Source: Phycisphaerales bacterium (lineage in GTDB: Bacteria > Planctomycetota > Phycisphaerae > Phycisphaerales > UBA1924). From it: a stretch of 64,000 nucleotides of DNA. A program made the position numbers and the translations under genes. Of this stretch, positions 11,645-20,360 are shown in pieces. The notes under the pieces are model-generated. The model was not told the origin of the DNA. It searched no databases and saw only the letters and a list, made by a program, of their open reading frames with translations. Each line of letters opens with the position of its first letter. Positions within the stretch are counted from its first letter, which is position 1. Location: positions 369,458-433,457 of the forward strand of contig JAJDDO010000024.1 of the NCBI GenBank assembly GCA_029260265.1, given 5' to 3'.

Positions 11645-12457
11645 CTACCAGTTTTTCCAGTTCTGGATGTAGCTCGGATCGTTGTTGGCGGAGACGGACC
11701 CGATCGCGAAGGAGGCGATGCTCTGGGCTTGGGGGTCGTGTGCGTACCGATCGATGGAGGTGTCTGCTCGCACACCAATTGCTTGCCCGAAGGAGTTTGT
11801 GCCCGAACGGGCATGGCGGAATGCGGTCGTTGGAGATTGATTGGCTTGCCATCCTCGTCTTGACGAGAAGATCATCGGGGGATCGAGCAGGGCGGAGTTG
11901 GTCGGCATGTCGGGTGAGAAGGCGATGAGGGTGTCTGCGAAGACGAGTTGTGCGCTCGGGTGCTTGATGTCGGTGTGTTTGATCCAACGCGCTTTGGCGA
12001 GGCTGAAGTACCCGGTGGTGGGCGATGCGAGCCCGTAGGCGTTGTAGCCGTAGGTCGAGGTGAACGAGCCGAACTGTCCTTGTTCAAGGTAGGTGCCCTC
12101 GGGTTGGGATGGGCATTCGTAGACGGAGTGATCGCCGGGAGCAGCGTCGAGGTAGGGGGCAAGGGTGCCTCGCTCGTGTTGGAGTGTTCTGTTGATCGCA
12201 TCCTCTGCGCCGTACCAATAGACTCGATCGACGCCGATGTTGAGGCGGTGGGGAAGTGTTCTTGCGTCGAAATCGTCTGTGTACATGGACCAGGCGATGC
12301 CGAGTTGGCGTTGGTTCGAGGCGCAGTTGATCGCTCGTGCGCTATCGCGTGCAGACCCGAGAGCGGGCAGCAGGATGCCGATGAGCAGCGAGATGATCGC
12401 GATGACGACCAGCAACTCGATGAGGGTGAAACCGGGATGGTGCCTGTGCTGGTTCAT
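11645..12457 (-). CDS. Pseudopilin-like protein, third gene of the cobalamin-riboswitch operon
   Basis: The 270-residue product starts with a short basic leader and the type IV prepilin cleavage/methylation segment [20 protein letters not shown] at about residues 8-27, with the conserved Glu5 after the cleavage Gly. Planctomycetes have large families of such proteins with beta-rich C-terminal domains. The C-terminal domain here has [12 protein letters not shown], reminiscent of but not matching the H-X9-DG motif. Its ATG overlaps the stop of the upstream beta-propeller gene (ATGA), so the two are translationally coupled. It may be a surface pseudopilus subunit; the ligand is unknown. Confidence 0.85.
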   Translation of the reverse strand: MNQHRHHPGFTLIELLVVIAIISLLIGILLPALGSARDSARAINCASNQRQLGIAWSMYTDDFDARTLPHRLNIGVDRVYWYGAEDAINRTLQHERGTLAPYLDAAPGDHSVYECPSQPEGTYLEQGQFGSFTSTYGYNAYGLASPTTGYFSLAKARWIKHTDIKHPSAQLVFADTLIAFSPDMPTNSALLDPPMIFSSRRGWQANQSPTTAFRHARSGTNSFGQAIGVRADTSIDRYAHDPQAQSIASFAIGSVSANNDPSYIQNWKNW

Positions 12458-13974
12458 TTGGAGAGTTGGAGTCTGCGCTTGGCTTGCAGGGGTGATAGGG
12501 TGTGATCATTGAATGCGTCGATGATGGTTGCGGGGGTGCTTTGGGCAAAGGCGTGGAGCCCGTTCTCGCCGACGGTGTAGAGGATGCCATTGGAGATGGC
12601 GGGTGTGGAACCTGCGCCTGCGAACTGATCGATGATAAAGCCGGGGTCGTTCGGGAGCAGGTCGAGATCGATCACGCGGAGGTCGGTACAGGGGACGAAG
12701 AAGCCGACGAGATCCGGGTCGGCGAGGGTGCCCGCGTAGAGGAGGGTTGCATTGTCGTGTTCGACGAGGATGGGCTGGTGTGTCCATCCGCCGACGGAGA
12801 GGTAAGACTCACCGTGGTCGTAGGTGCCGTTGGTGTTGATGTCGTCAAGGGTTTCGTATGCGGAGTCCCAGAGCATTGTGCCGTCGGGCGCGAAGAGTTG
12901 GATGGAGGGGATCGATCCAAAGAATGTGAGGGCGCCTGCTTGGGTGCCAGAGGAAAGGATGACGCGATCATCGCTGGTGATGATTGGGGAAACATCTGTG
13001 CGGTTGGACGGCGTGCTCCAGATGATTTCGCCGGAGTCTTTGTCGAGTTTGAGTGTGTTGGAGATGTATTGACCTGCGGCGAAGTTGTAGCTTGAAGCGT
13101 AGATGTGATCATCGGCGATGCTGACGCCGCTGAAAAAACCGCTTGGTTCTGGGTTGGTGGTTGTCCAGAGTGGTGCTGGTGCGATTGATGAGTTGGCATC
13201 GAACGCATGGATCAAGCCGGCGTTGGTGGCTGAGCCGGCGGTGGAGGCGTAGACGATGCCGTTGGAGTAGGCGGGTGTGTTGCCCGATGTTGGTCCATCG
13301 AGGCTTGTTTTCCAGACGATTTCGCCTGGTTGGTAGGGGTTGCTTGGGCGAAACGGATCGATGTTGATGCAGTAGAGTTGCCCGGCTTGTGCGCCGGCGA
13401 AGGCGTAATCGGTGATGAAGAGCCTGTTTGCGCCGACAAGATCGTGCGTGATGGTGGGTGAGGCGTTGACGATGGGGCGATCGAGCGCGGTCTGCCAGCG
13501 ATGGGTCCCGGTTGCGGTGTCGAAGGCGGTTATGGTCGAGCCCGAAGCGGTGATGACGGCTTTGTTTCTTTGGTCGATCGCGGGCGTGGACCAGGAGTCG
13601 AAAAAGGCGATCGGGATCGGTGCGGTCCAGAGGAGTTCACCGGTCGTTGGGTTGAATGCCGCGATGAGATCATCGGGCTGCTTGTCGGCGTATCCGAGGG
13701 CGAAGACCGCGTGGTGGGTGGCGACGATGCCGGACTGCGGGAGGAAGTTGATGTGTGTTTGGGCATCGCCATCGGAGACCCAGAGCGGCGTGTTGAGATC
13801 GGCGAGGGTGGCGTTGGAGATCGAGTTGTTCGATGGGTTCTGCCCAAACTGTGTCCAGAAGCGGGTGCTCGGTAGCGGGTTGCTGTTGCGGAGCGTATCT
13901 TCGGTGACGCTGGTCGGCTGAGCGACGGCGGTGGCGCTCAAGAGGAACGGGATGATGGCGAGAATGTTTTTCAT
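12454..13974 (-). CDS. Secreted PQQ-type beta-propeller protein, second gene of the cobalamin-riboswitch operon
   Basis: The 506-residue protein starts [20 protein letters not shown], a signal peptide with an AVA-Q cleavage site. Repeated blades of PQQ/WD type follow (for example [43 protein letters not shown]), each with the acidic-x-x-x-G-x-x-x-W signature, so a propeller of roughly seven or eight blades is likely. It lacks evident quinoprotein dehydrogenase residues. I rejected upstream in-frame starts to 14142 because they precede the signal peptide. It lies 43 bp after the VPAP-CTERM gene and overlaps the pseudopilin gene by 4 bp. A surface binding role, possibly for corrinoids, is inferred from its regulation. 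Confidence 0.85.
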   Translation of the reverse strand: MKNILAIIPFLLSATAVAQPTSVTEDTLRNSNPLPSTRFWTQFGQNPSNNSISNATLADLNTPLWVSDGDAQTHINFLPQSGIVATHHAVFALGYADKQPDDLIAAFNPTTGELLWTAPIPIAFFDSWSTPAIDQRNKAVITASGSTITAFDTATGTHRWQTALDRPIVNASPTITHDLVGANRLFITDYAFAGAQAGQLYCINIDPFRPSNPYQPGEIVWKTSLDGPTSGNTPAYSNGIVYASTAGSATNAGLIHAFDANSSIAPAPLWTTTNPEPSGFFSGVSIADDHIYASSYNFAAGQYISNTLKLDKDSGEIIWSTPSNRTDVSPIITSDDRVILSSGTQAGALTFFGSIPSIQLFAPDGTMLWDSAYETLDDINTNGTYDHGESYLSVGGWTHQPILVEHDNATLLYAGTLADPDLVGFFVPCTDLRVIDLDLLPNDPGFIIDQFAGAGSTPAISNGILYTVGENGLHAFAQSTPATIIDAFNDHTLSPLQAKRRLQLSK

Positions 13975-14017
13975 AAGCACACGGGGGGCGTTTCCGCCCG
14001 CCGCGTGTGGTATTGGG

Positions 14018-14821
14018 TTAGATGCGACGGCGGCGTGAGACGAAAAGCCCGATCGCGCACATCGCAAGCGTGCTTGGCGCAGGAACGACGGCGACGGCGT
14101 CGATCTCGAAACGCTCCGCGGAGTCATTGGTGAAGCGGACAAAGTTGACCGAGCCTAGCCCGGTGGAATCGATGTCGATGCCGATGCCGCCGCCCGATCC
14201 GCTGTAGAGCTCCAGCAGTTGGTCATATGAGAGCCCGGCGATATCGGCGAGCCCGAGGGTGGGGTCCATTGCTTGGGTGAAATCGGTTTCGATGGTGCCC
14301 GGGGTTGATGTGAAGGGGTTGGTGTAGTCTTGGTACCCGAGTGTGGGGAACAGGTCGAGGGTGGTGATGGCGGCGGTTTGCCAGTTTACGCCGTCGGCGG
14401 AGACCTCGATGGTTGCCTGACCTCCTATGCCGAATAGAGATGGGGTGTTGCCGACGGAGCCATTAGGAAACGCGGTGTCATTGAATCCGGCGTTTCCAAA
14501 GACGATGAAATCGACGCCGAAGGAGTGGGATGCATCGTTTGTGATTGCATGGTCGAAGCCGAGGGTGAGGAATCCTCCGGAGCCAACGGAGACGATTTCG
14601 TCGGTACCGAACGCGGGGTTGAATGGGGTGACACCTGCGGAGAACGCGGTGAGTTCGCCGGTGAAGCGTTCGGCGGAACCGAGGGCGGTGGCGGCATCGG
14701 TGTACAGTGCATTGGCGTTGGTGCCTGGGTTGTAGTCGATGACGGATGTGGCGAAGGGTGATGCCAGCGCGGCTGAAGCGCCGAGGGCAACGAGAATGGA
14801 TGCGGGAACGGTCTGGTGCAT
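14018..14821 (-). CDS. VPAP-CTERM (PEP-CTERM-like) secreted protein, first gene of the cobalamin-riboswitch operon
   Basis: This 267-residue protein has an N-terminal signal peptide (MHQTVPASILVALGASAALA) and a C-terminal tripartite sorting tail: VPAP, a hydrophobic stretch (STLAMCAIGLFV) and RRRR. The middle part contains LTLGFDHAITNDASHSFGVD and DFIVFGNAGF, a beta-sandwich-like region; I have no firm family name. The tail implies processing by an exosortase/archaeosortase-type enzyme that is not encoded in this window. It is the first gene after the cobalamin riboswitch, so its expression should fall when B12 is plentiful. The start is supported by the signal peptide; the ribosome binding site (AAGAACC) is weak. 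Confidence 0.85.
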   Translation of the reverse strand: MHQTVPASILVALGASAALASPFATSVIDYNPGTNANALYTDAATALGSAERFTGELTAFSAGVTPFNPAFGTDEIVSVGSGGFLTLGFDHAITNDASHSFGVDFIVFGNAGFNDTAFPNGSVGNTPSLFGIGGQATIEVSADGVNWQTAAITTLDLFPTLGYQDYTNPFTSTPGTIETDFTQAMDPTLGLADIAGLSYDQLLELYSGSGGGIGIDIDSTGLGSVNFVRFTNDSAERFEIDAVAVVPAPSTLAMCAIGLFVSRRRRI

Positions 14822-14914
14822 CAGGTTCTTTTCTGGGCATGGGTGCCCGGTTTGTTCTGATTCGCGCAGAACACTCCCCGGCGGAAAACAGATGGCCGAC
14901 GCGATTGGTTCATT

Positions 14915-14981
14915 GGCAGCGGGGGGAGAGCGCGGGGGAGGGGTGCGCTCGACCGACCGCTGCCCCAGTACGCGAGGGCAG
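14915..14981 (-). promoter_or_regulatory. Expression platform of the cobalamin riboswitch (competing helices)
   Basis: Read on the minus strand, GGGCAG (14965-14960) can pair upstream with CTGCCC (14981-14976), next to the B12 box. The overlapping GGCAGCGG (14964-14957) can instead pair downstream with CCGCTGCC (14922-14915), with an inner helix GAGCGC/GCGCTC (950-945 with 933-928). The two pairings exclude each other, as expected of a switch. There is no U-run after the long hairpin, so control could be by Rho or translation rather than by intrinsic termination. The pairings are visible in the sequence; the mechanism is inferred. Confidence 0.55.
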
Positions 14982-15172
14982 ACACTCAGTGTCGATGGCA
15001 GGTCTTCCGGCTTGGGGTTCCGATCTCGCTCGCCTTCCCGGTTCGATTTGAACCAGTGGCTGATCTGAAAAACAGATCCGAGCGATCGTCACAACCCGTT
15101 ACGGCGGCGCGTCCGCGGTGGCTTTTCACCACACTTCCCTATTCACCCGGCTTTGAATGTGCCGGGCACCAT
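14960..15172 (-). promoter_or_regulatory. Cobalamin (adenosylcobalamin-type) riboswitch aptamer
   Basis: On the minus strand the conserved blocks appear in the right order: GGTGCC at 15170, AGGGAA at about 15140, GGTGAAAAGCCACCGCGG near 15128, GCCACTG (15060-15054), GGGAAGGC (15039-15032), and the B12 box AAGCCGGAAGACCTGCC (15014-14998), which fits the consensus AGYCAGGARACCTGCC closely. This is a near-textbook cobalamin riboswitch. It sits about 140 bp upstream of the VPAP-CTERM gene at 14821 and is divergent from the recQ-like gene. Such elements usually repress B12 uptake or synthesis genes when cobalamin is bound. Confidence 0.95.
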
Positions 15173-15282
15173 TGACAGGTGGAGCGTATCCGAACCGAGG
15201 GCGGCGAGCAAGTCGGGGGGCGGAATCGGTGTTTATTGGGCGGGATCGGTGGTCATTGGGTGTTGGGGAGGAACAATCGGTG

Positions 15283-16752
15283 ATGGAGAACGCACCGGAT
15301 ATGGATTTGCAGCAATCGATTTTGAACGACCGATTTGGGTTTGAAGGGTTGCGGGCTTTGCAGCGTGAGATTGTTGATCGTGTGCTTGGCGGCGGCGATG
15401 CGTTGGTGGTGATGCCGACGGGGAGCGGGAAGAGTCTGTGCTTCCAGTTGCCGGCGTTGGTCAATCATGCGCAGTGCGGCGGGGTGACGCTGGTGTTCTC
15501 GCCACTGATCGCGTTGATGGAAGATCAGGTGGCGGCGATCAAGAAGAAGGGGATCGCGGCGGAGTTTGTGAACTCGACGGTTTCCAAGAAGGATCGGCTC
15601 AAGCGGTACAAGAAACTTGCGGAGGGCGGGTATGAGATTTTTTACGCGACGCCCGAGCGGATGGAGAAGATGGATTTCGCTGAGGCAATCAGCGCGGTGC
15701 CCGGGGGCGTGACGCTGTTGGCGGTTGATGAGTGCCATTGTGTAACCAAGTGGGGGCATGATCTCCGCCTGGCGTACCAGCGGATCGGTGAGTTCAAGGA
15801 GCAACTCGGAAACCCGGTGACGATCGCGCTGACTGCGACTGCGACAGCGGCGGTGCGCGAGGATGTGCGGGCGGTGCTTGGGGGAGATGAAGAATCGATG
15901 CCGATGTTTGTGGCGCCGGTGGATCGCCCGAACTTGGAACTCACGGCATGCGAAGTGTGGGATGATGCGGAGAAGGTAAAGAAGATCAGGGAAATCGCTG
16001 CGGAGGTCGGCACGACGGGGATTGTGTATTTTACTTTAATCAAAGATCTTTTGGCGATGAGCGAGCGATTACAACGGGCGATGCCGGGATGCGAGGTGCT
16101 CGTGTATCATGGGCGGCTAGAACCGAAGCAGCGCAGGTGGGTGTACAACCGGTTCATCGAGGCGAAGCCTGAGGATAAGCTAATTTTGTGTGCGACCAAC
16201 GCTTTTGGGATGGGTGTGGACAAGGCGGATATCCGGTTCATCGTGCATGCGCAGATCCCGGGATCGGTCGAGGCGTACCACCAGGAGGTGGGGCGGGCGG
16301 GGCGCGATGGGTTGGAATCGAAGTGCGCCTTGCTGTATGCGCAGGAGGATCTGGCGATCCAGCAGGAGTTCATCAGGTGGCAGAACCCCACGGCGGATCT
16401 GGTGATGTCGGCGATGAGCGCGATCGAGGCGCGGTATATGGAGTCGAGTTTCGATAGCGATGACATCCGCGTCGATGTGATCGGCAAGGGGCACGCGCAT
16501 GGGATGGGCGGCGGGGTGATGGAGTATGTGCTGATCCGGCTGGCGGAGTTGGGCGCGATCGAGCTGACCGGGTTTGCATCGGAGACCGGGGCGCGGAACT
16601 ACCGGTATGTGCGTGCGCTGGGGGATGAGGAGATCGAGCCTGCGGCGTTTGAGCAGAAGCATCAGCGGGATCTGATGAGGCTACTGGATGTGGTGAAGCT
16701 AACGAAGGCGGAGGATATCGCGGGGTATGTGGGCGAGTATTTTGGGCTGTGA
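15283..16752 (+). CDS. RecQ-family ATP-dependent DNA helicase, short form
   Basis: A 3'-5' superfamily 2 DNA helicase by its motifs: RALQREIVDRVL (motif 0), MPTGSGKSLCFQ (Walker A), VDECHCVTKWGHD (Walker B, DECH instead of the common DEAH), ALTATAT (motif III), GMGVDKADIRFI (motif V) and QEVGRAGRDG (motif VI). The 489-residue protein is shorter than E. coli RecQ (about 610). I see neither the four-cysteine zinc-binding subdomain nor an HRDC domain, only a winged-helix-like tail. Start ATG 15283 is preceded by GGGGAGGA (15265-15272); the frame is open upstream to 15157 but there it overlaps the riboswitch. Confidence 0.88.
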   Translation: MENAPDMDLQQSILNDRFGFEGLRALQREIVDRVLGGGDALVVMPTGSGKSLCFQLPALVNHAQCGGVTLVFSPLIALMEDQVAAIKKKGIAAEFVNSTVSKKDRLKRYKKLAEGGYEIFYATPERMEKMDFAEAISAVPGGVTLLAVDECHCVTKWGHDLRLAYQRIGEFKEQLGNPVTIALTATATAAVREDVRAVLGGDEESMPMFVAPVDRPNLELTACEVWDDAEKVKKIREIAAEVGTTGIVYFTLIKDLLAMSERLQRAMPGCEVLVYHGRLEPKQRRWVYNRFIEAKPEDKLILCATNAFGMGVDKADIRFIVHAQIPGSVEAYHQEVGRAGRDGLESKCALLYAQEDLAIQQEFIRWQNPTADLVMSAMSAIEARYMESSFDSDDIRVDVIGKGHAHGMGGGVMEYVLIRLAELGAIELTGFASETGARNYRYVRALGDEEIEPAAFEQKHQRDLMRLLDVVKLTKAEDIAGYVGEYFGL

Positions 16753-16795
16753 TGCCCTAGACTTGGACCAACTACTACCCATATGAGGAGCTGAT

Positions 16796-17125
16796 ATGTC
16801 TCAGATTACCGAGCTGATTATCGAGGATTCCGTTGTTGGCGACGGGGCCGAGTGCCCGCCCAACGCGACCGTGAATGTCCATTACAAGGGCATGCTGATG
16901 GACGGGACGGTCTTTGATTCGTCTTACGATCGCGGAGAATCGATCAACTTTCCATTGAACAACCTGATCCAGGGTTGGCAGGAAGGGATCCCGGGGATGA
17001 AGATTGGCGGCAAGCGGAAGCTGACCATTCCGTTTGCAAAGGCGTACGGCGAGCATGGTTCGCCGGGTGCGATCCCGCCGCGTGCAGATCTGGTCTTTGA
17101 GATCGAACTGCTCGGAGTCAGCTGA
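16796..17125 (+). CDS. FKBP-type peptidyl-prolyl cis-trans isomerase
   Basis: A single-domain 109-residue FKBP that speeds proline isomerisation during folding. Family residues are easy to see: VNVHYKGMLMDGTVFDSSYDR, INFPLNNLIQGWQEGIPGMK, GGKRKLTIP, AYGEHGSPGAIPPRADLVFE. There is no signal peptide, so it is probably cytoplasmic. GAGGAG lies 7 bases before the ATG. It is followed after 8 bp by a glycosyltransferase gene, so the pair is likely co-transcribed, though no functional link is obvious. Confidence 0.95.
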   Translation: MSQITELIIEDSVVGDGAECPPNATVNVHYKGMLMDGTVFDSSYDRGESINFPLNNLIQGWQEGIPGMKIGGKRKLTIPFAKAYGEHGSPGAIPPRADLVFEIELLGVS

Positions 17126-17133
17126 GCAGGCGC

Positions 17134-18000
17134 GTGAAGACGCGGCTGTCCATTGTCATGCCAAGCTACAACCAGGCGGCGTTTCTTGATGAAGCGATCC
17201 GCTCGGTTGTTTCGCAGATAGATTCGGTGCACGAGTTCTTTGTGCTCGATGGCGGATCGGACGATGGATCGGTTGAGATCATCAAAGAGTATGAGGCAGA
17301 CATTACGCACTGGCAATCGCAGCCCGACGGCGGGCAGGCGAGCGCGATTGTTGATGGGTTCTCGCGGTGCACCGGCGATGTGATCGCGTTTCTGAACTCG
17401 GACGATGTGTACCTGCCAGGTGCGCTTGAGGCGGTGATTGAAGCGTTCGATGCGGATCCTGGGTTGGGGTTTGTTGAGGGTTTTACGGTGATCGCCGATG
17501 GGGACTCGCGGATCACCGGGTGCGATCGTCGGCTTGGGCCTTCGGCGGCGTGGATGCGGTGGGGGCATCTGCGGGTGCACCAGCCGAGCACCTTTTTTCG
17601 GCGTTCGGTGTACGAATCGGTGGGTGGGATGAATCCGTCGTACGGGTGTGTGCTGGATACGGAGCTGTGGTATCGGCTGCTGCCGGCGTGCAAATGCGCA
17701 CGGCTGCAGAGGTACACGAGCGTGCATCGAAACCATGAGGATGCAAAGGGGTCGGCGTGGGGAGAGACTTACGCACGCGAGAAGAAGATGCTCGATGAAC
17801 AGTACCCGCAGTTCCGCAAGCGGCGTGTACGCAATGAGATCGGGCGGGTTGGCGTGAACATCGCGTTGATGATGTCCGGGCGTGCACGAAGAGCCAAAGC
17901 GGATAGCGCGAAACACGCCGGCAAGCTGATCGGCGATGCCTTCGCTGATGCGGCATCTACTGTTTGCGTAGAACGAAAAGCATATGGTCGTTTGCGCTGA
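17134..18000 (+). CDS. Family 2 glycosyltransferase
   Basis: The N-terminal half has the GT-A fold signature: SIVMPSYNQAAFLDEAIRS, VLDGGSDDGS and the DXD-type metal site LNSDDVYL near residue 90. The product of 288 residues probably transfers a sugar from a nucleotide sugar in surface polysaccharide or glycoprotein synthesis; the acceptor cannot be told. It starts with GTG 8 bp after the FKBP gene. Its 3' end overlaps the convergent methyltransferase gene by 44 bp, with no room for a terminator between them. Confidence 0.88.
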   Translation: MKTRLSIVMPSYNQAAFLDEAIRSVVSQIDSVHEFFVLDGGSDDGSVEIIKEYEADITHWQSQPDGGQASAIVDGFSRCTGDVIAFLNSDDVYLPGALEAVIEAFDADPGLGFVEGFTVIADGDSRITGCDRRLGPSAAWMRWGHLRVHQPSTFFRRSVYESVGGMNPSYGCVLDTELWYRLLPACKCARLQRYTSVHRNHEDAKGSAWGETYAREKKMLDEQYPQFRKRRVRNEIGRVGVNIALMMSGRARRAKADSAKHAGKLIGDAFADAASTVCVERKAYGRLR

Positions 18001-18856
18001 GCCATCCGGGCGGTGGGTTGTTGTTGAGTTTGTGCCGCCACGGGGCGATGGCGAAGCCCTTGCACGCGTACACGCCCTTCCAGATCAAGTTGCGGATTGT
18101 ATCGCGGGGGATTCTGGTGAGGCTAGCACGGATGTGAGAGGTGCGTTCGTAGTGTTCAACCGTGGCGTTGTGTTTCTTGGCGAGGTGCTCGATGGTTTCT
18201 TTGCAATAGAACACAAGGTGCTCGGGGAGTGAGGCGTACCAATAGCGTGAGCCTTGGAGTCTGAAACTCGGGGCGTCGGTGGTGCCAGTGAACCCGATGA
18301 AGATACCGCCGGTGTTTAGGTGGGCCATGATCCGGGCGATGAAGGCGTTTGGATCATGGAGGTGTTCGAGCAGATCGATGGCGAGGATGGCATCGAAGGT
18401 GTGTGAGGGGTCGAGGTCTTCGAGCAGTGGGGCGAGAATAGAGATGTCTCGTTGCTGGGCAACCCTTGCGGCGTCCTGGCCGGGCTCGACGCCGTAGCGA
18501 TCCCAAGATGATCCGAAGTAATCAAGGATGGCGCCGTTGGAGCAGCCGATATCAAGGATGCGAGTTCCGCGAGCGTGCTGTTTGGCGAGGGCGGCGATCT
18601 GGTCGAAGCGTCGTTTGATGGGGTTGGGCTGGTGCTCCCAGTTGTTTTCTGGTGAGGAGTTGTAGCACGGCAGCAGCTTTTCCATCGGGATCAGCGGGTC
18701 CTTGAACTGCAGGGCGCAGCTGGTGCATTGCATCATTCGGAATCGGATGCCATCAAGGTCAATAGGCACGCCCGCGACGAGGGCAGGGCACGGGTGGACG
18801 ATGGGACCGATGTCGATTGCCGATTGAGCGCAGATCGGGCAGGTTGGGTTCTTCAT
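17957..18856 (-). CDS. Class I SAM-dependent methyltransferase with N-terminal zinc knuckle
   Basis: The 299-residue protein starts with two Cys pairs (CPIC at about 5-8, CTSC at about 43-46), a small zinc-binding module common in sugar methyltransferases. The Rossmann motif follows (RILDIGCSNGAILDYF near residue 98), then AILAIDLLEHLHDP and a long C-terminal domain. Such enzymes often methylate deoxysugars or surface glycans, which fits the neighbouring glycosyltransferase, but this is inference. Its ATG overlaps the TAA of the upstream lipoprotein gene (TAATG), suggesting translational coupling. It overlaps the glycosyltransferase gene tail to tail. Confidence 0.85.
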   Translation of the reverse strand: MKNPTCPICAQSAIDIGPIVHPCPALVAGVPIDLDGIRFRMMQCTSCALQFKDPLIPMEKLLPCYNSSPENNWEHQPNPIKRRFDQIAALAKQHARGTRILDIGCSNGAILDYFGSSWDRYGVEPGQDAARVAQQRDISILAPLLEDLDPSHTFDAILAIDLLEHLHDPNAFIARIMAHLNTGGIFIGFTGTTDAPSFRLQGSRYWYASLPEHLVFYCKETIEHLAKKHNATVEHYERTSHIRASLTRIPRDTIRNLIWKGVYACKGFAIAPWRHKLNNNPPPGWLSANDHMLFVLRKQ

Positions 18857-19683
18857 TACTCTTTGGTCATCTGTTCGATCATGGCGTCAAACTTGCCAGT
18901 GCTGTTGGCGATGGTGTCTTCCGGGCCCCACATTTTGATCAGGACTCGGGTGTTGGGGAGTTCGACGATCACGGCGTGCATGGCGTAGAACGGGGCCATG
19001 TTTTTGCCGCCCTTGCTCATCGGATCGATGTAGGTGCCCTTGAGATCTACGACGGTCACCGGATGCCCGAGGACGGCTTTGTTGGTGGTCTTTGGGCGTG
19101 ATCGCCCGCCCATGTCGTCGGTGAGGATCGCGCCGAGCGAGCGGATGATGTCCTGGACCTTCCCGGTTTCCTTTGAGAAGGATACGGATGCAGCGCCGAG
19201 CGGGCTCTGGATGTGCATCTCGGCGAAGTGGTTTGATGCGGGCACAGCCATACGCCAGTCTTCGGGCATGTCCCACCGGTACCCGCTGGTGTTGGCATAG
19301 TTTTCATCGGAGTAGGTGTCGGCGATGCCGTTGTCCGGGGAGGTGCCGCCGTTGACTTTGTTGGCGAGTTCCTTTGCCCGGTCTCGGGTTCGGCCGAGGG
19401 TGGATTGCGACCCGCGCTCGCGGACCCAATCTCGCGGTTCGTCTTCGGTGGTCTGGTTCTGTGCGATCTCGACGGGGTCGTCGGATTGGTCCGCTTCCTC
19501 TTGCTCTGGTTCATCAGGGTGTTGTTCTGCAGCCAGTTCATCGAGGTACGACGAATCGATCTCTGCTGCAGGTTCTGGATCAGTCTGCGAGGAAGAATCA
19601 GAGCACGCCGCGAGGGCGATGGTGATCGGTGTGATGGAGAGCAAGCAGAAAATGCGTCGAAGAGCGGTGGATTTGGAGTTCAT
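18856..19683 (-). CDS. Lipoprotein of unknown function
   Basis: The 275-residue product begins MNSKSTALRRIFCLLS and has the lipobox ALAAC at about residues 23-27, so it should be lipid-anchored at the cell envelope. A long acidic Glu/Asp/Pro/Gln-rich linker follows to about residue 95, then a globular C-terminal domain containing DWRMAVPASNHF and GHPVTVVDLKGTY. I do not recognise the domain. It is coupled to the downstream methyltransferase by a TAATG overlap. Only 8 bp separate its start from the 3' end of the VPAP-CTERM gene upstream. Confidence 0.75.
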   Translation of the reverse strand: MNSKSTALRRIFCLLSITPITIALAACSDSSSQTDPEPAAEIDSSYLDELAAEQHPDEPEQEEADQSDDPVEIAQNQTTEDEPRDWVRERGSQSTLGRTRDRAKELANKVNGGTSPDNGIADTYSDENYANTSGYRWDMPEDWRMAVPASNHFAEMHIQSPLGAASVSFSKETGKVQDIIRSLGAILTDDMGGRSRPKTTNKAVLGHPVTVVDLKGTYIDPMSKGGKNMAPFYAMHAVIVELPNTRVLIKMWGPEDTIANSTGKFDAMIEQMTKE

Positions 19684-19691
19684 GCTTTATT

Positions 19692-20360
19692 CTAGCAGCT
19701 TCGGCGTCGCCGCGAAAGGCTGAATCCGAGTGCGCCCATGACCGTGAAGACTGTTGAAGGGGCGGGGACGGCGGTGCCGTAGATTGAGAAAGCGAGGTTC
19801 GTCGGATCAAGCCCGATATCGTCGTTGGTCCAGAACTGATCCTTGTCAAAATCGGAGTAGAGCGTGTTGTTCTGCCCGGTGTCGGCGCCGAAGGTCCATG
19901 CAAAGAGTGAGTTGCCCGTGATCGAGAGCCAGTAGCTCTGCCCGGCTTGAGCGGAGAAGGGGTTGGCGAACTCCGCGATCGCGTGGTGCTCGTCGGTGAA
20001 CCAGAGTTCATCCCATGCGCTGCCAGATACTTGGGGGTTGAGGGTGTTGGTGGTGAACCGCTCTTCGTACACGCCGGAACCGAGCAGCCCGGTCTGTGAA
20101 TCTTGTTCATAGATTGAGATGGTGATTTCTGCATCGTTGTACAGCGCGCCCCAGAATCCAAATCCGAGTATGGAGGTGTCGGAGTCGAGTTGGAACTGGT
20201 CGTACATGATCTGATCATGGACGGGGTTGGAGTAGTAGACGCTTGAACTGCCGGTGGAGACGCTCGGGGATGCCTGTTGATAGAGCAGGTGGTCGGTTAT
20301 TGATGCGTGTGCAGATGCTGCAACTCCCGCGGCGAGTAGCATGGTGAGTGCCTGATTCAT
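19692..20360 (-). CDS. VPAP-CTERM secreted protein
   Basis: The 222-residue protein starts MNQALTMLLAAGVAASAHAS, a signal peptide with AHA cleavage. It ends with VPAPSTVFTVMGALGFSLS followed by RRRR, a PEP-CTERM-type sorting tail. The body (DQFQLDSDTSILGFGFWGAL, LWFTDEHHAIAEF) looks like a beta-sandwich of the kind seen in secreted planctomycete proteins. I chose ATG 20360 over the frame start at 20417 because AGGAGA lies just upstream of it and it gives a proper signal peptide. It probably ends up on the cell surface; function unknown. Confidence 0.82.
   Translation of the reverse strand: MNQALTMLLAAGVAASAHASITDHLLYQQASPSVSTGSSSVYYSNPVHDQIMYDQFQLDSDTSILGFGFWGALYNDAEITISIYEQDSQTGLLGSGVYEERFTTNTLNPQVSGSAWDELWFTDEHHAIAEFANPFSAQAGQSYWLSITGNSLFAWTFGADTGQNNTLYSDFDKDQFWTNDDIGLDPTNLAFSIYGTAVPAPSTVFTVMGALGFSLSRRRRSC

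Noticed and set aside
12454..13974. Quinoprotein alcohol dehydrogenase
   Set aside because: The PQQ-type blades are present, but the calcium-binding and catalytic residues of quinoprotein dehydrogenases and a cytochrome domain are not recognisable.
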